From: Shewanella morhuae
GTDB taxonomy: Bacteria; Pseudomonadota; Gammaproteobacteria; Enterobacterales; Shewanellaceae
Direction: 5' to 3'
DNA length: 64,000 nucleotides
Assembly (NCBI RefSeq): GCF_900156405.1
Contig: NZ_FTNN01000004.1
Span: 217,029 to 281,028 of the forward strand
A program made the translations under genes and the position numbers. Positions 1 through 7,569 of this stretch are shown here, in pieces. The number at the start of each line of letters is the position of its first letter. The stretch's first letter is position 1. Under the pieces are notes generated by a model. That model was given only the letters and a program-made list of their open reading frames with translations. It ran no database searches and was not told where the DNA came from.

Positions 1-201
1 GCTTTTTTCGCTAATGAGCGAGTTAGTGAGGTACTCTCACAGATAAATTTGTCTAAACGCACGTTAATACTCAACTTCAATAAAGAAAACTGCCATATTA
101 TGAGGCCGACCACTTCAAAGGGCAAAGAATTGCGACTAGGCAGTGATGCTATTGTTACATGTCCCTTAAAAATTGCTCGCTATCGCCACAGAGAAAGATG
201 A
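1..201 (+). CDS. C-terminal fragment of an unidentified protein
   Basis: Reading frame 1 is open from the window edge to a TGA at 199-201 and gives 66 residues ending in [10 protein letters not shown]. No start lies in view, so the gene begins outside the window. The segment is mildly basic at its end (several Arg and Lys) and contains the stretch [16 protein letters not shown] do not recognise the family. The stop lies one base before the ATG of the acetyltransferase gene at 203, so the two are probably co-transcribed and translationally coupled. It could be non-coding, but an uninterrupted 66-codon frame ending exactly at the next start favours a real gene end. Confidence 0.5.
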   Translation, partial: AFFANERVSEVLSQINLSKRTLILNFNKENCHIMRPTTSKGKELRLGSDAIVTCPLKIARYRHRER

Positions 202-202
202 C

Positions 203-757
203 ATGACGGAATACCAAAAAATGATCGCGGGCCAAGAATATAATTGCTTTGCCAGCGAACTATTGAGTGTAAGAGCGCAGCAGCAACAGCTCAATCGGCA
301 ATTAAATCAAACTATCGAGCAAGATAATCAAGATTTCACTCAACTCTGCCAACAACTCATTCCTCATAAATCGTCAGCGGCGACGATATCTACACCTATT
401 TTTATCAGCTACGGCCTTAACCTCACCCTTGCCGATAAAGTGTTTATCAATGTAAATGTCACCTTGCAAGATAATGCGCCCATTGTGATTGGTGAACAGA
501 CCATGGTTGGCCCCAACGCCCAGTTTTATACTTCGTGTCATCCACTCGATGCTAAGCTGCGTTGCTCAGGTTTAGAAACCGCAAAAGCCATTAACGTGGG
601 CAAGCGTGTATGGATTGGTGGCGGAGCAATCATAATGCCAGGAGTCAGTATTGGTGATGATGCGATTATCGGTGCTGGCGCTGTAGTGACAAAAAATGTC
701 GCCGCGAAGAGTATCGTGGTAGGTAATCCTGCCAAGCCAATTAAGCAGCTGAGCTAA
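203..757 (+). CDS. maa: Maltose/galactoside O-acetyltransferase family protein
   Basis: A 184-residue hexapeptide-repeat acetyltransferase that would transfer acetyl from acetyl-CoA to a sugar hydroxyl in the cytoplasm. Residues about 1-55 form the helical Mac domain ([13 protein letters not shown]), and about 65-180 the left-handed beta-helix with repeated I-G-D/V-x motifs. The conserved His is in SCHPLDA, and the end [12 protein letters not shown] is typical of Maa/LacA proteins. Length matches E. coli Maa (183 aa). I chose ATG 203 because it aligns with the family start and follows GAGAAAGA. An in-frame start at 173 would add ten residues inside the upstream gene. The sugar substrate cannot be read from sequence. 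Confidence 0.88.
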   Translation: MTEYQKMIAGQEYNCFASELLSVRAQQQQLNRQLNQTIEQDNQDFTQLCQQLIPHKSSAATISTPIFISYGLNLTLADKVFINVNVTLQDNAPIVIGEQTMVGPNAQFYTSCHPLDAKLRCSGLETAKAINVGKRVWIGGGAIIMPGVSIGDDAIIGAGAVVTKNVAAKSIVVGNPAKPIKQLS

Positions 758-1019
758 GCGAGTTTAAAATATTGCGCTAAACATTCGCCAATCTTAAATA
801 ACTTACATACGTTAGTGTTGCCGAGAATGGTTTCAACCTTGTCATTGGTAACCTTTAGTTACATATGACTCAGGTGAATCGCATGATATAAAGAGTAATG
901 ATCTTGTTTCAATTTACACTAAAGCATTAACATACATTCCATTGCGCCTGAAGCAATCCCATCTTTGCCAAAATAACAGCCCCCATAATGGGCACAATAA
1001 TAAACTCGAAGGAAACAAC

Positions 1020-3104
1020 ATGAGAAAAGTACTTATTGGGGGACTGTGTGCCTCACTCATCGCAGGTCTAACTGCCTGTAATGATAAGCCTGCCGAAGTC
1101 AAAGCTCCCGAAACGACTAAAACAGCCACCGCTGCTGCAGTGACGCAAGCATTAGGTTCTGGTATTGAATTTGCTAATTTTGACAAATCCATTCGTCCGC
1201 AGGATGACTTTTATCAATATGTTAACGGCGCTTGGTTGAAAAAAACCGAAATCCCAGCCGACCGCACCAGCATTGGCGCCTTCTACGATTTACGTGAAAA
1301 ATCCCGTGACGATGTAAAAGCTATCATCGAGGAAGTCGCAGCAACGCCAAATCTGGCCGCAGGCACTGATGAGCAAAAAGTAGCTGATTTGTATCGCTCA
1401 TTCATGGATACCGAGACACTCAACAAGCTGGGTGTTACGCCCATTCAAAGTGAATTCGATGCCATTAATGCCTTAAAAGATAAAAATGAATTAGTGGCAT
1501 ACTTCACCCATAGCCAAATTGCTGGTGCTGGTACGCCAATAGCGTTTTATATCGATATCGACGCCAAAAACTCTAGCCGTTATGCGACGCACTTATACCA
1601 ATATGGCTTAAGCTTGCCAGAAAAAGATTACTACTTTAATGACTCAGAGCGCTTCGTTAATATCCGTAAAGCGTTTGTTGCCCACATCGAAAACATGTTT
1701 ACTCTAGCAGGGCTGGCCGAACCCAAAGCCAGTGCTGAGGCTATTTTAGCGTTAGAAACCGCCATTGCCGCTAAGCATTGGGATGTGGTGGAAAACCGCG
1801 ACAGCACTAAAACCTATAACCTGTACCAAGTAAAAGATTTACCAACATTGGCACCGGATATCGACTGGACAGTTTACTTAACTACGCTTGGCGCTGATAA
1901 ACAAACCGATATTATTATTAACCAACCTAGTTATATCCAAGGCTTAAACGAAGTGCTAAAAGCAACCGACTTAGCCACGTGGAAAACCTACATGCAGTGG
2001 CAAGTATTAACGCATGCGGCGAATAACCTAAGTGAAGCGCTGGACAACGAAAACTTCGCCTTCTTCTCTAAAACCTTAAACGGTCAAGAAGAACAAGAGC
2101 CGCGCTGGAAGCGTGGTGTAGCAACCGTTAACGGTATCCTTGGCGAAGTCGTCGGTAAGGTGTACGTCAAACGTCACTTTACGCCAGAAGCGAAAGAACG
2201 CATGCAAGCACTGGTTGAAAACCTTCGCGGCGCTTATGGCGATAGCATCAAAGATTTAGCTTGGATGAGTGACAGCACTAAAGTGGCTGCCGCCGATAAG
2301 TTAGCCAAATTCAATCCAAAAATCGGTTATCCGAACAAATGGGAAGATTACAGCAAACTAACCATCAAAGCTGACGATTTAGCCGGTAACGCTATGCGTG
2401 CCAGCGAAGTTGAACATGCTAAATCATTAGCCAAACTGGGCGCGCCAATCGACAAAGACGAATGGCACATGACCCCACAAACGGTTAACGCTTACTACAA
2501 CCCAACCATGAACGAAATCGTATTCCCTGCCGCTATTTTGCAACCACCGTTTTTCAACTTAGCGGCTGATGATGCCGTCAACTATGGCGGTATTGGTGCG
2601 GTTATTGGCCACGAAATGGGCCACGGTTTTGACGACCAAGGTGCCAAGTTTGATGGCGAAGGTAATATGCGTGACTGGTGGACTGAGCAAGACCTAAAAG
2701 AGTTCTCTGCCCGCGGCCAAGCGCTAATAGCCCAGTACGATGGTTACTATGTGTTTGATGATTTACACGTCAACGGTGGATTAACCTTAGGCGAAAACAT
2801 TGGTGACTTATCCGGTGTGACTATCGCCTACCGCGCATATAAGAAGTCACTCGATGGTAAAGAAGCGCCAGTGATAGATGGTTTAACGGGCGATCAACGC
2901 TTTTTCATTGGTTTCACTCAAATTTGGCGTGCAAAAGCCAAAGAAGAAGCCATGCGTAACCGCGTAGCAACCGATCCACACTCACCTGCAGAGTTCCGTG
3001 CTCTGGGCGCTTTATCTAACATGCCTGAGTTTTACAGCACATATGAAGTCAAACCTGGTGATGCTATGTATATTGCACCAGAAAAACGTGTAAAAATTTG
3101 GTAA
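1020..3104 (+). CDS. M13 family zinc metallopeptidase (PepO-like), lipoprotein
   Basis: A 694-residue neprilysin-type endopeptidase. It has the zinc motif HEMGH at about residue 531 within VIGHEMGHGFDDQG, the third zinc ligand in ENIGDLSG about 60 residues later, and the M13 substrate-site stretch NAYYNPTMNEIVFP. An N-terminal lipoprotein signal (hydrophobic run then LTAC) predicts anchoring in the cell envelope, so it likely cleaves short peptides in the periplasm. The start at 1020 is preceded by GAAGGA and begins the signal peptide; an in-frame ATG at 942 would put 26 polar residues in front and is rejected. It stands alone and is followed by a good terminator. Confidence 0.95.
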   Translation: MRKVLIGGLCASLIAGLTACNDKPAEVKAPETTKTATAAAVTQALGSGIEFANFDKSIRPQDDFYQYVNGAWLKKTEIPADRTSIGAFYDLREKSRDDVKAIIEEVAATPNLAAGTDEQKVADLYRSFMDTETLNKLGVTPIQSEFDAINALKDKNELVAYFTHSQIAGAGTPIAFYIDIDAKNSSRYATHLYQYGLSLPEKDYYFNDSERFVNIRKAFVAHIENMFTLAGLAEPKASAEAILALETAIAAKHWDVVENRDSTKTYNLYQVKDLPTLAPDIDWTVYLTTLGADKQTDIIINQPSYIQGLNEVLKATDLATWKTYMQWQVLTHAANNLSEALDNENFAFFSKTLNGQEEQEPRWKRGVATVNGILGEVVGKVYVKRHFTPEAKERMQALVENLRGAYGDSIKDLAWMSDSTKVAAADKLAKFNPKIGYPNKWEDYSKLTIKADDLAGNAMRASEVEHAKSLAKLGAPIDKDEWHMTPQTVNAYYNPTMNEIVFPAAILQPPFFNLAADDAVNYGGIGAVIGHEMGHGFDDQGAKFDGEGNMRDWWTEQDLKEFSARGQALIAQYDGYYVFDDLHVNGGLTLGENIGDLSGVTIAYRAYKKSLDGKEAPVIDGLTGDQRFFIGFTQIWRAKAKEEAMRNRVATDPHSPAEFRALGALSNMPEFYSTYEVKPGDAMYIAPEKRVKIW

Positions 3105-3151
3105 ACCAAATTTACATGGCCACTCGGCAATAAGTCTGCCGAGCCACAACA

Positions 3152-3186
3152 ATGGCGCTTCCTATCACAGGTGGCGCCATTTTTAT
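3152..3186 (+). terminator. Rho-independent terminator after the M13 peptidase gene
   Basis: Stem ATGGCGC (3152-3158) pairs with GCGCCAT (3174-3180) and is followed at once by TTTTTAT. Confidence 0.8.
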
Positions 3187-3326
3187 TTGGCTAAACCATA
3201 GCGTAATGAATGTAAAACCCAGCATAAGATGAACAACTCTTAACGGTTGATTCAGCTTTAATTAAGTAATAGTGGCCTATGGTGAATACGTGTTCGGTAT
3301 CACTCACGCATAAGGAAGTAGGCCGC

Positions 3327-4112
3327 ATGACTAAGTTATTTCGTACTTTTTTTATTTTTCTACTGTTATTATCGAGCCGTACTGGTGTAGCCAACACTCT
3401 GGATATCAGCGACAGTAAAACAGAACGTGGCAATTACAGTGCAAGACAGGCACAAAGCCATGACCTACAAGGTCTATATGCTCTTAGCAGCCAAGCTTTT
3501 GATGAACCTCGCCAAGCTTCAAGTAACTTATCCGTGTTACATCAACAAGCCTACGACGCACAGGCTGAACTGGCTCAATTGCTCACCAAAATTGCCCAGC
3601 GCTCTCCAACGCAAGTGATTATTCCTCCGGTAAAAAGCTACCAAAGAGCCGCCGATAAAGTGGCGACAAAATTTAACGGCGACGCCAGTCAAATTACCGA
3701 CCTTGCAAGGGCCAGTATTGTGGCAGGCAGCATTCAAGATTTAATGCAGGTTTACCAAATCTTAAACGAGCAAACTCAAGTGGTGAAACAAAAAAACCGC
3801 TTTGCTGAGCCTAAGACGTCAGGCTATCGTGATCTCAATTTACTGGTGCGTTTACCTCAATCAGGCATGATTGCTGAAGTGCAATTACACCTACAGGATA
3901 TTGCCAATATCAAAAATGGCCCAGAGCACAAGGTATATGAAAAAGTACAGATGATTGAAGCCAATGCTTATAAACAAAAAAGATCACTGAGTGAATTTGA
4001 ATTGGCGCAGATTGCCCAATTACGCCAAGAATCACATAAGTTGTACCACAAAGCATGGCTTAACTATAAACGGGTCGATGAAGCCAGTTTATTAAAAACC
4101 TCAGCCGCTTAA
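3327..4112 (+). CDS. Predicted exported RelA/SpoT-fold protein
   Basis: A 261-residue protein with an N-terminal signal peptide (FIFLLLLSS, probable cut near VAN at residues 21-23) and a domain resembling the (p)ppGpp synthetase fold. Visible correspondences are PPVKSYQRAADK (100-111; the position of the R-x-K...S region), ITDLARASIV (123-132; like D-L-x-G-x-R-I-V), SGYRDLNL (165-172; like G-Y-R-S-I-H), AEVQLHL (183-189; like E-I-Q-I-R-T) and EHKVYEKV (200-207; like H-x-x-Y-K). The fold assignment is an inference from ordered motif similarity. Whether it synthesises any nucleotide is unknown, and an exported location makes classical alarmone synthesis unlikely. ATG 3327 has AAGGAAGTA upstream; the in-frame start at 3279 would bury the signal peptide. 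Confidence 0.7.
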   Translation: MTKLFRTFFIFLLLLSSRTGVANTLDISDSKTERGNYSARQAQSHDLQGLYALSSQAFDEPRQASSNLSVLHQQAYDAQAELAQLLTKIAQRSPTQVIIPPVKSYQRAADKVATKFNGDASQITDLARASIVAGSIQDLMQVYQILNEQTQVVKQKNRFAEPKTSGYRDLNLLVRLPQSGMIAEVQLHLQDIANIKNGPEHKVYEKVQMIEANAYKQKRSLSEFELAQIAQLRQESHKLYHKAWLNYKRVDEASLLKTSAA

Positions 4113-4132
4113 ACTCTGCCCCTTTCACTCTT

Positions 4133-4168
4133 GCGCTAGTATTCTGAAAAGGTGCTGGCGCTTTTTTA
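4133..4168 (+). terminator. Probable terminator after the RelA/SpoT-fold gene
   Basis: GCGCTAG (4133-4139) can pair with CTGGCGC (4155-4161), with one G-U pair, followed by TTTTTTAT. Confidence 0.65.
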
Positions 4169-4283
4169 TGTTTTACAACGCTAAAAGTCAGTTTAAAAAC
4201 ATTATGCACAAATGCACTCTCTCGCATCGAACAGCTGTTTGAGTATATAATCCCGCGCCATAGCCCTATCAGCAGGAAACGCC

Positions 4284-4691
4284 ATGCACGACATCATCGA
4301 GCAACTCCAAGAACGCAGCGAAACTGTGCCTGTGCCACTCGAATTACCCACATTTGAGCAACTCGTCGAGGTCGAAGAGCAAATCCTGATTTCATTGCCG
4401 CGGGAGCTAAAGGAATACCTGTTGTATGCCAGCGATGTGATTTTCGGCGCAATAGAGCCAGTGACTGCATCCGATCCTTACTCCCACACTTATCTGCCCG
4501 AAGTGACTTGCTATGCTTGGTCCATCGGCATGCCAAGGGAGATGATTGCCATTTGTCAGCAGGGCGATGCCTTTTACTGTATCGACCAAGATGGCCAAGT
4601 GCATTTCTGGAAAAATGGCGGCTTTACTGATATCTATTGGGAGTCGTTCTGGGAATGGGTTGAAGAAATCTGGTTGAAGATCAAATACTAA
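4284..4691 (+). CDS. SMI1/KNR4 (SUKH) family protein
   Basis: A 135-residue acidic cytoplasmic protein with the SUKH pattern: an N-terminal helix, LPRELKEYLLYASDV (like the family LP-x-x-Y-x-x-F/L), IGMPREMIAICQQGDAFYCIDQDGQVHFW (like the ...G-D...Y/C-L-D...V-x-x-W core), and a C-terminal aromatic helix. SUKH proteins often act as immunity proteins to secreted toxins, but stand-alone housekeeping copies are common. No toxin gene is next to it; the neighbour is an HTH-like protein 30 bases downstream that may share its transcript. Function beyond the fold is not claimed. Confidence 0.75.
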   Translation: MHDIIEQLQERSETVPVPLELPTFEQLVEVEEQILISLPRELKEYLLYASDVIFGAIEPVTASDPYSHTYLPEVTCYAWSIGMPREMIAICQQGDAFYCIDQDGQVHFWKNGGFTDIYWESFWEWVEEIWLKIKY

Positions 4692-4721
4692 TTTTACTTT
4701 TATTGCATTGAGAACAATATT

Positions 4722-5222
4722 ATGTCGAAAAACATTGGCTTGAACGCCATCGAAATGAGCTACTTACGCCAATCACTGAGCTTAAGTGCGGCTCAAGTTG
4801 GCACGCTCACTAATCATAGTGAAGCCGATGTATTAGCCTGGGAAAGTGGCGAACAAGTTGCACCAGAGCTAGCACAAAAAAAACTACTCGATATTGATGA
4901 CATCATCGAGATGCAAGTGCTCAACACCTGCGATGGCATTGAAGAGTTATTTAAAAAAGAACCTAAGCGTCACTTAGCTTTCGTGGTGTACTCCACTCAA
5001 GCCACTTATACGCAATACAACCCCGAATTTTTAAGTTCATTGCCTTTTACTGAGCTGTACAACACCGCAGCTTGGCGTATCAAGAAAGAGTGCAAATTAG
5101 TCTTAGAAGTCGATGTGAGCTTAGTAGCGCTGGACGTAGAAGCTTATAAAGCCTTCCGTGAACCAACCAAAATGAGCGAAAGCCGCGAAAGCCGCGCTAA
5201 ATGGGCCGCGACGCAGCTTTAA
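4722..5222 (+). CDS. Small HTH-containing protein, probably DUF4447
   Basis: A 166-residue cytoplasmic protein. Residues about 8-45 ([20 protein letters not shown]...[12 protein letters not shown]) look like an XRE-type helix-turn-helix in which the second helix and the W-E-x-G-x-x-x-P element are recognisable. The rest is an alpha/beta region I cannot assign. It resembles the Shewanella/Vibrio family named DUF4447, from memory only. It lies 30 bases after the SUKH gene, in the same direction, and both end at a shared terminator. A role as DNA-binding regulator is possible but unproven. Confidence 0.6.
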   Translation: MSKNIGLNAIEMSYLRQSLSLSAAQVGTLTNHSEADVLAWESGEQVAPELAQKKLLDIDDIIEMQVLNTCDGIEELFKKEPKRHLAFVVYSTQATYTQYNPEFLSSLPFTELYNTAAWRIKKECKLVLEVDVSLVALDVEAYKAFREPTKMSESRESRAKWAATQL

Positions 5223-5240
5223 TCTAGACCTATATGACAC

Positions 5241-5270
5241 TAAAAAAGCAGCTATCATGCTGCTTTTTTA
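5241..5270. terminator. Bidirectional terminator between convergent genes
   Basis: AAAAAGCAGC and GCTGCTTTTT flank the loop TATCAT. The A-run and T-run allow it to serve both the HTH gene (+) and the PepSY gene (-). Confidence 0.85.
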
Positions 5271-5279
5271 GTTAACTGA

Positions 5280-6851
5280 TTATGATAAAGCCCAAATACT
5301 ATTAGGTTCTCCAGAATGAGCTCGCTGATGAACCTTGTTAGCGCTGACATAAAAACATACGGCAAAAAATAACGCCGTAATATCGACTACTCCTAAATGA
5401 CTCCCGATATTAGCAGTTGATTTTATTTGCATCAGTAATGGGAATATTAAGGTACTCATGGGTATTAAGGCACAACTTAATGCTAATAACTTAAGAAGAT
5501 GAATTGCAGCCAATGCAGGTTGGCGGAAAAAACTATAAATAATAGCGCCAAAAAATACCACGTAATAACAAGCCAGATAATAACTATTGGGCTGATGAGT
5601 TATAAGATAAAGCCATTTAGTCAATAAGATAGCTAAACTGACACCTAACATTGAGCCCAAACAAACACCGATCGTCAGTGACGCCATAAAACGTGTCGAG
5701 GCTTGCTGTGCAGCTTGCTTTTTACGACGTTTTTCTAGCCAGAGTAAATTGCCACTATAGAACAAGAACGCCCCTAATAACCCAAAGGCGAAATACAGCC
5801 AGCGACCAAAATTTCCCGCATAATTACCAAAGTGCAAAGCAAATAGACTGTTTACAATAGGACCATAAACTCCCTCACTGGCTTGGTTTAGTGTGTTAAA
5901 TTGCACCGCAAATGTGTAGGGGTTTAGATAAATAAAATCGCTATAACCACCGCGCATTATCTGTCCGTCAGTTTTTACCTCGACAGCGAGCGCTGGATTT
6001 TTAGTCGAAAGGTTCGAAAATGCCATAGAAACGATTTGATAGCCATGTGTCATCGTGCTCAGTTGCTGTCGATACGTTTCCATTGAAGGAAGTTCAGTAA
6101 CTGAATATTCAACGTTTGAACTCGCAGGTCGTTCAAACAAAGGTTTATCACCATAAACAACCCCCAATCCAGCATAAAAAAAGTCGTGAAATGCAAAAAC
6201 AATCACAGACCACGCGATGATAAGATGAAATGGCAAGCTGATGATGCCAACAAGATTATGGCTGTCTAGCCAAAAGCGGCTACTCCCCTTATTTTGTCTA
6301 AGTGCAAACAGGTTTTTGACTAAAGTGGGTAGCAAGATAATGACACCGGATACTAACGCCAAAAAATACAAAATGGCTGCCACACCCAAAATAATCACAC
6401 CCAAATCTTCATGGCCTACTTTACCGATAATGCCAGCGGTACGATGCAGTTGATCAATCAACGTACCTAACTCATTAGTGCTACTCATTTGAGTAGTTAT
6501 CTCGCCACTCTCAGTCAAGCTTGCATGACGCAATTGGTCATCTAATCGAAAACCACGACCACCACCATGTTCGTACCACTTCATCGGCGATTGGTTTTCA
6601 TCAAAACTAATAATAAAACCATCTCTAGCTTTATCAAATTGGCCCATAGCCTGCGTGACTAATTCATCTAATTGATCACTGGACACCTGAGCTAAATGCT
6701 GATTGGACGGTATTGCCCATTGTGTAATTTGCGGTTTGAACATAGTCAATGCACCAGCATAAAAAGCAATAAACAGTAGTAACCCTGTTAATATTCCTGT
6801 CCATGTATGGATAGATTGATAAGTACGAAGAATATCTGCGCGAATTTTCAT
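5280..6851 (-). CDS. PepSY-associated TM protein (iron-regulated reductase-like, PiuB family)
   Basis: A 523-residue inner-membrane protein with a first TM helix near the start (TWTGILTGLLLFIAFYAGALTMF), a periplasmic region, central helices (VIILGVAAILYFLALVSGVIILL), another pair around residues 210-240, and several helices at the C-terminus. Conserved His residues (IHTWTG, HRTAG, LHFGNY) fit the PepSY_TM/PiuB family, found beside siderophore receptors and thought to help reduce or release imported iron. The start at 6851 overlaps the upstream stop as ATGA; an ATG four codons earlier is possible. It is the last gene of a three-gene coupled operon with DUF3325 and DUF3649 proteins. Confidence 0.85.
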   Translation of the reverse strand: MKIRADILRTYQSIHTWTGILTGLLLFIAFYAGALTMFKPQITQWAIPSNQHLAQVSSDQLDELVTQAMGQFDKARDGFIISFDENQSPMKWYEHGGGRGFRLDDQLRHASLTESGEITTQMSSTNELGTLIDQLHRTAGIIGKVGHEDLGVIILGVAAILYFLALVSGVIILLPTLVKNLFALRQNKGSSRFWLDSHNLVGIISLPFHLIIAWSVIVFAFHDFFYAGLGVVYGDKPLFERPASSNVEYSVTELPSMETYRQQLSTMTHGYQIVSMAFSNLSTKNPALAVEVKTDGQIMRGGYSDFIYLNPYTFAVQFNTLNQASEGVYGPIVNSLFALHFGNYAGNFGRWLYFAFGLLGAFLFYSGNLLWLEKRRKKQAAQQASTRFMASLTIGVCLGSMLGVSLAILLTKWLYLITHQPNSYYLACYYVVFFGAIIYSFFRQPALAAIHLLKLLALSCALIPMSTLIFPLLMQIKSTANIGSHLGVVDITALFFAVCFYVSANKVHQRAHSGEPNSIWALS

Positions 6852-7147
6852 AACAACGTCCATAACCCTATGAAAATAAGATAAATAACAATATTAGCCA
6901 AAGTTAAGCGATATAAGGCCGTGGTTGCGGTTTTAAATAAAAAGCTCAGTGAAACAACGGATAACCAAATGAAACTAATCAACCACATATTGAGTTGAAC
7001 CTTCATTGGTGCATCAATTCCTCCAGGGCCAAACCACGCAAACACTCCCACCACCCCGTAAGCAAAGGTTAACCCTAACACGCCTGCAATAAGACTTTTG
7101 CGCCACCAATGGGGTTGAATTTTTTCGGCTTCGGTTAAGCGCTTCAT
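6848..7147 (-). CDS. DUF3649-like small membrane protein
   Basis: A 99-residue protein with three predicted TM helices (SLIAGVLGLTFAYGVVGVFAWF, MWLISFIWLSVVSLSFLF and LANIVIYLIFIGLWTLL). It matches the pattern of DUF3649 proteins that accompany PepSY_TM genes in iron-uptake loci. The assignment rests on length, topology and context. Both ends are translationally coupled by ATGA overlaps, with DUF3325 upstream and the PepSY gene downstream. No catalytic motif is visible. Confidence 0.7.
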   Translation of the reverse strand: MKRLTEAEKIQPHWWRKSLIAGVLGLTFAYGVVGVFAWFGPGGIDAPMKVQLNMWLISFIWLSVVSLSFLFKTATTALYRLTLANIVIYLIFIGLWTLL

Positions 7148-7407
7148 GACTGCGTACCTCTATGTTTAATAAGCGTAAGCAAGGGTATGCAAATCAACAA
7201 TAACAAGACATTGAAAATCCATGTGAATAGTGCTGATAACAGGCTTAAATGCTGCGACCAACAGAAAAAAGCCAATAAAAGTAAACAATATCCGATTATC
7301 AAAAATGATTTAGGTAATGACGTTCGCCTTAATCTTTGATGTTTACTCGCGCCGTAAATAAGCATGCTACCGATAATTGTTGCTACAAAAGCAGAAATCC
7401 CAAACAT
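7144..7407 (-). CDS. DUF3325-like small membrane protein
   Basis: An 87-residue protein with three hydrophobic segments and a basic loop KHQRLRRTSLPK between the first two. It fits the DUF3325 family, which travels with DUF3649 and PepSY_TM proteins next to TonB-dependent siderophore receptors. It is the first gene of the minus-strand operon, and a candidate Fur site lies about 45-65 bases upstream of its start. Its exact role in iron acquisition is unknown. Confidence 0.7.
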   Translation of the reverse strand: MFGISAFVATIIGSMLIYGASKHQRLRRTSLPKSFLIIGYCLLLLAFFCWSQHLSLLSALFTWIFNVLLLLICIPLLTLIKHRGTQS

Positions 7408-7451
7408 ATTTACCCTGTTGCTTTGATTATTTGGTTGAGGTCACAAAATAT

Positions 7452-7470
7452 GCAAATGATAATGTAAATC
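7452..7470. promoter_or_regulatory. Candidate Fur box between divergent iron-uptake genes
   Basis: The 19 bases GCAAATGATAATGTAAATC match 13 of 19 positions of the classical Fur consensus, with the core ATGATAAT intact. It sits in the 162-base gap between the DUF3325 operon (-) and the TonB receptor at 7570 (+), where it could repress both. Confidence 0.55.
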
Positions 7471-7569
7471 AGATGCGTTCGCAATTGCGCTTAAGGTTAT
7501 TTTAATTTAAATTGTCGCCACATCTAGATAACACCTCTTTAATCATCAAGAGTCAGTACGGGGATACTC

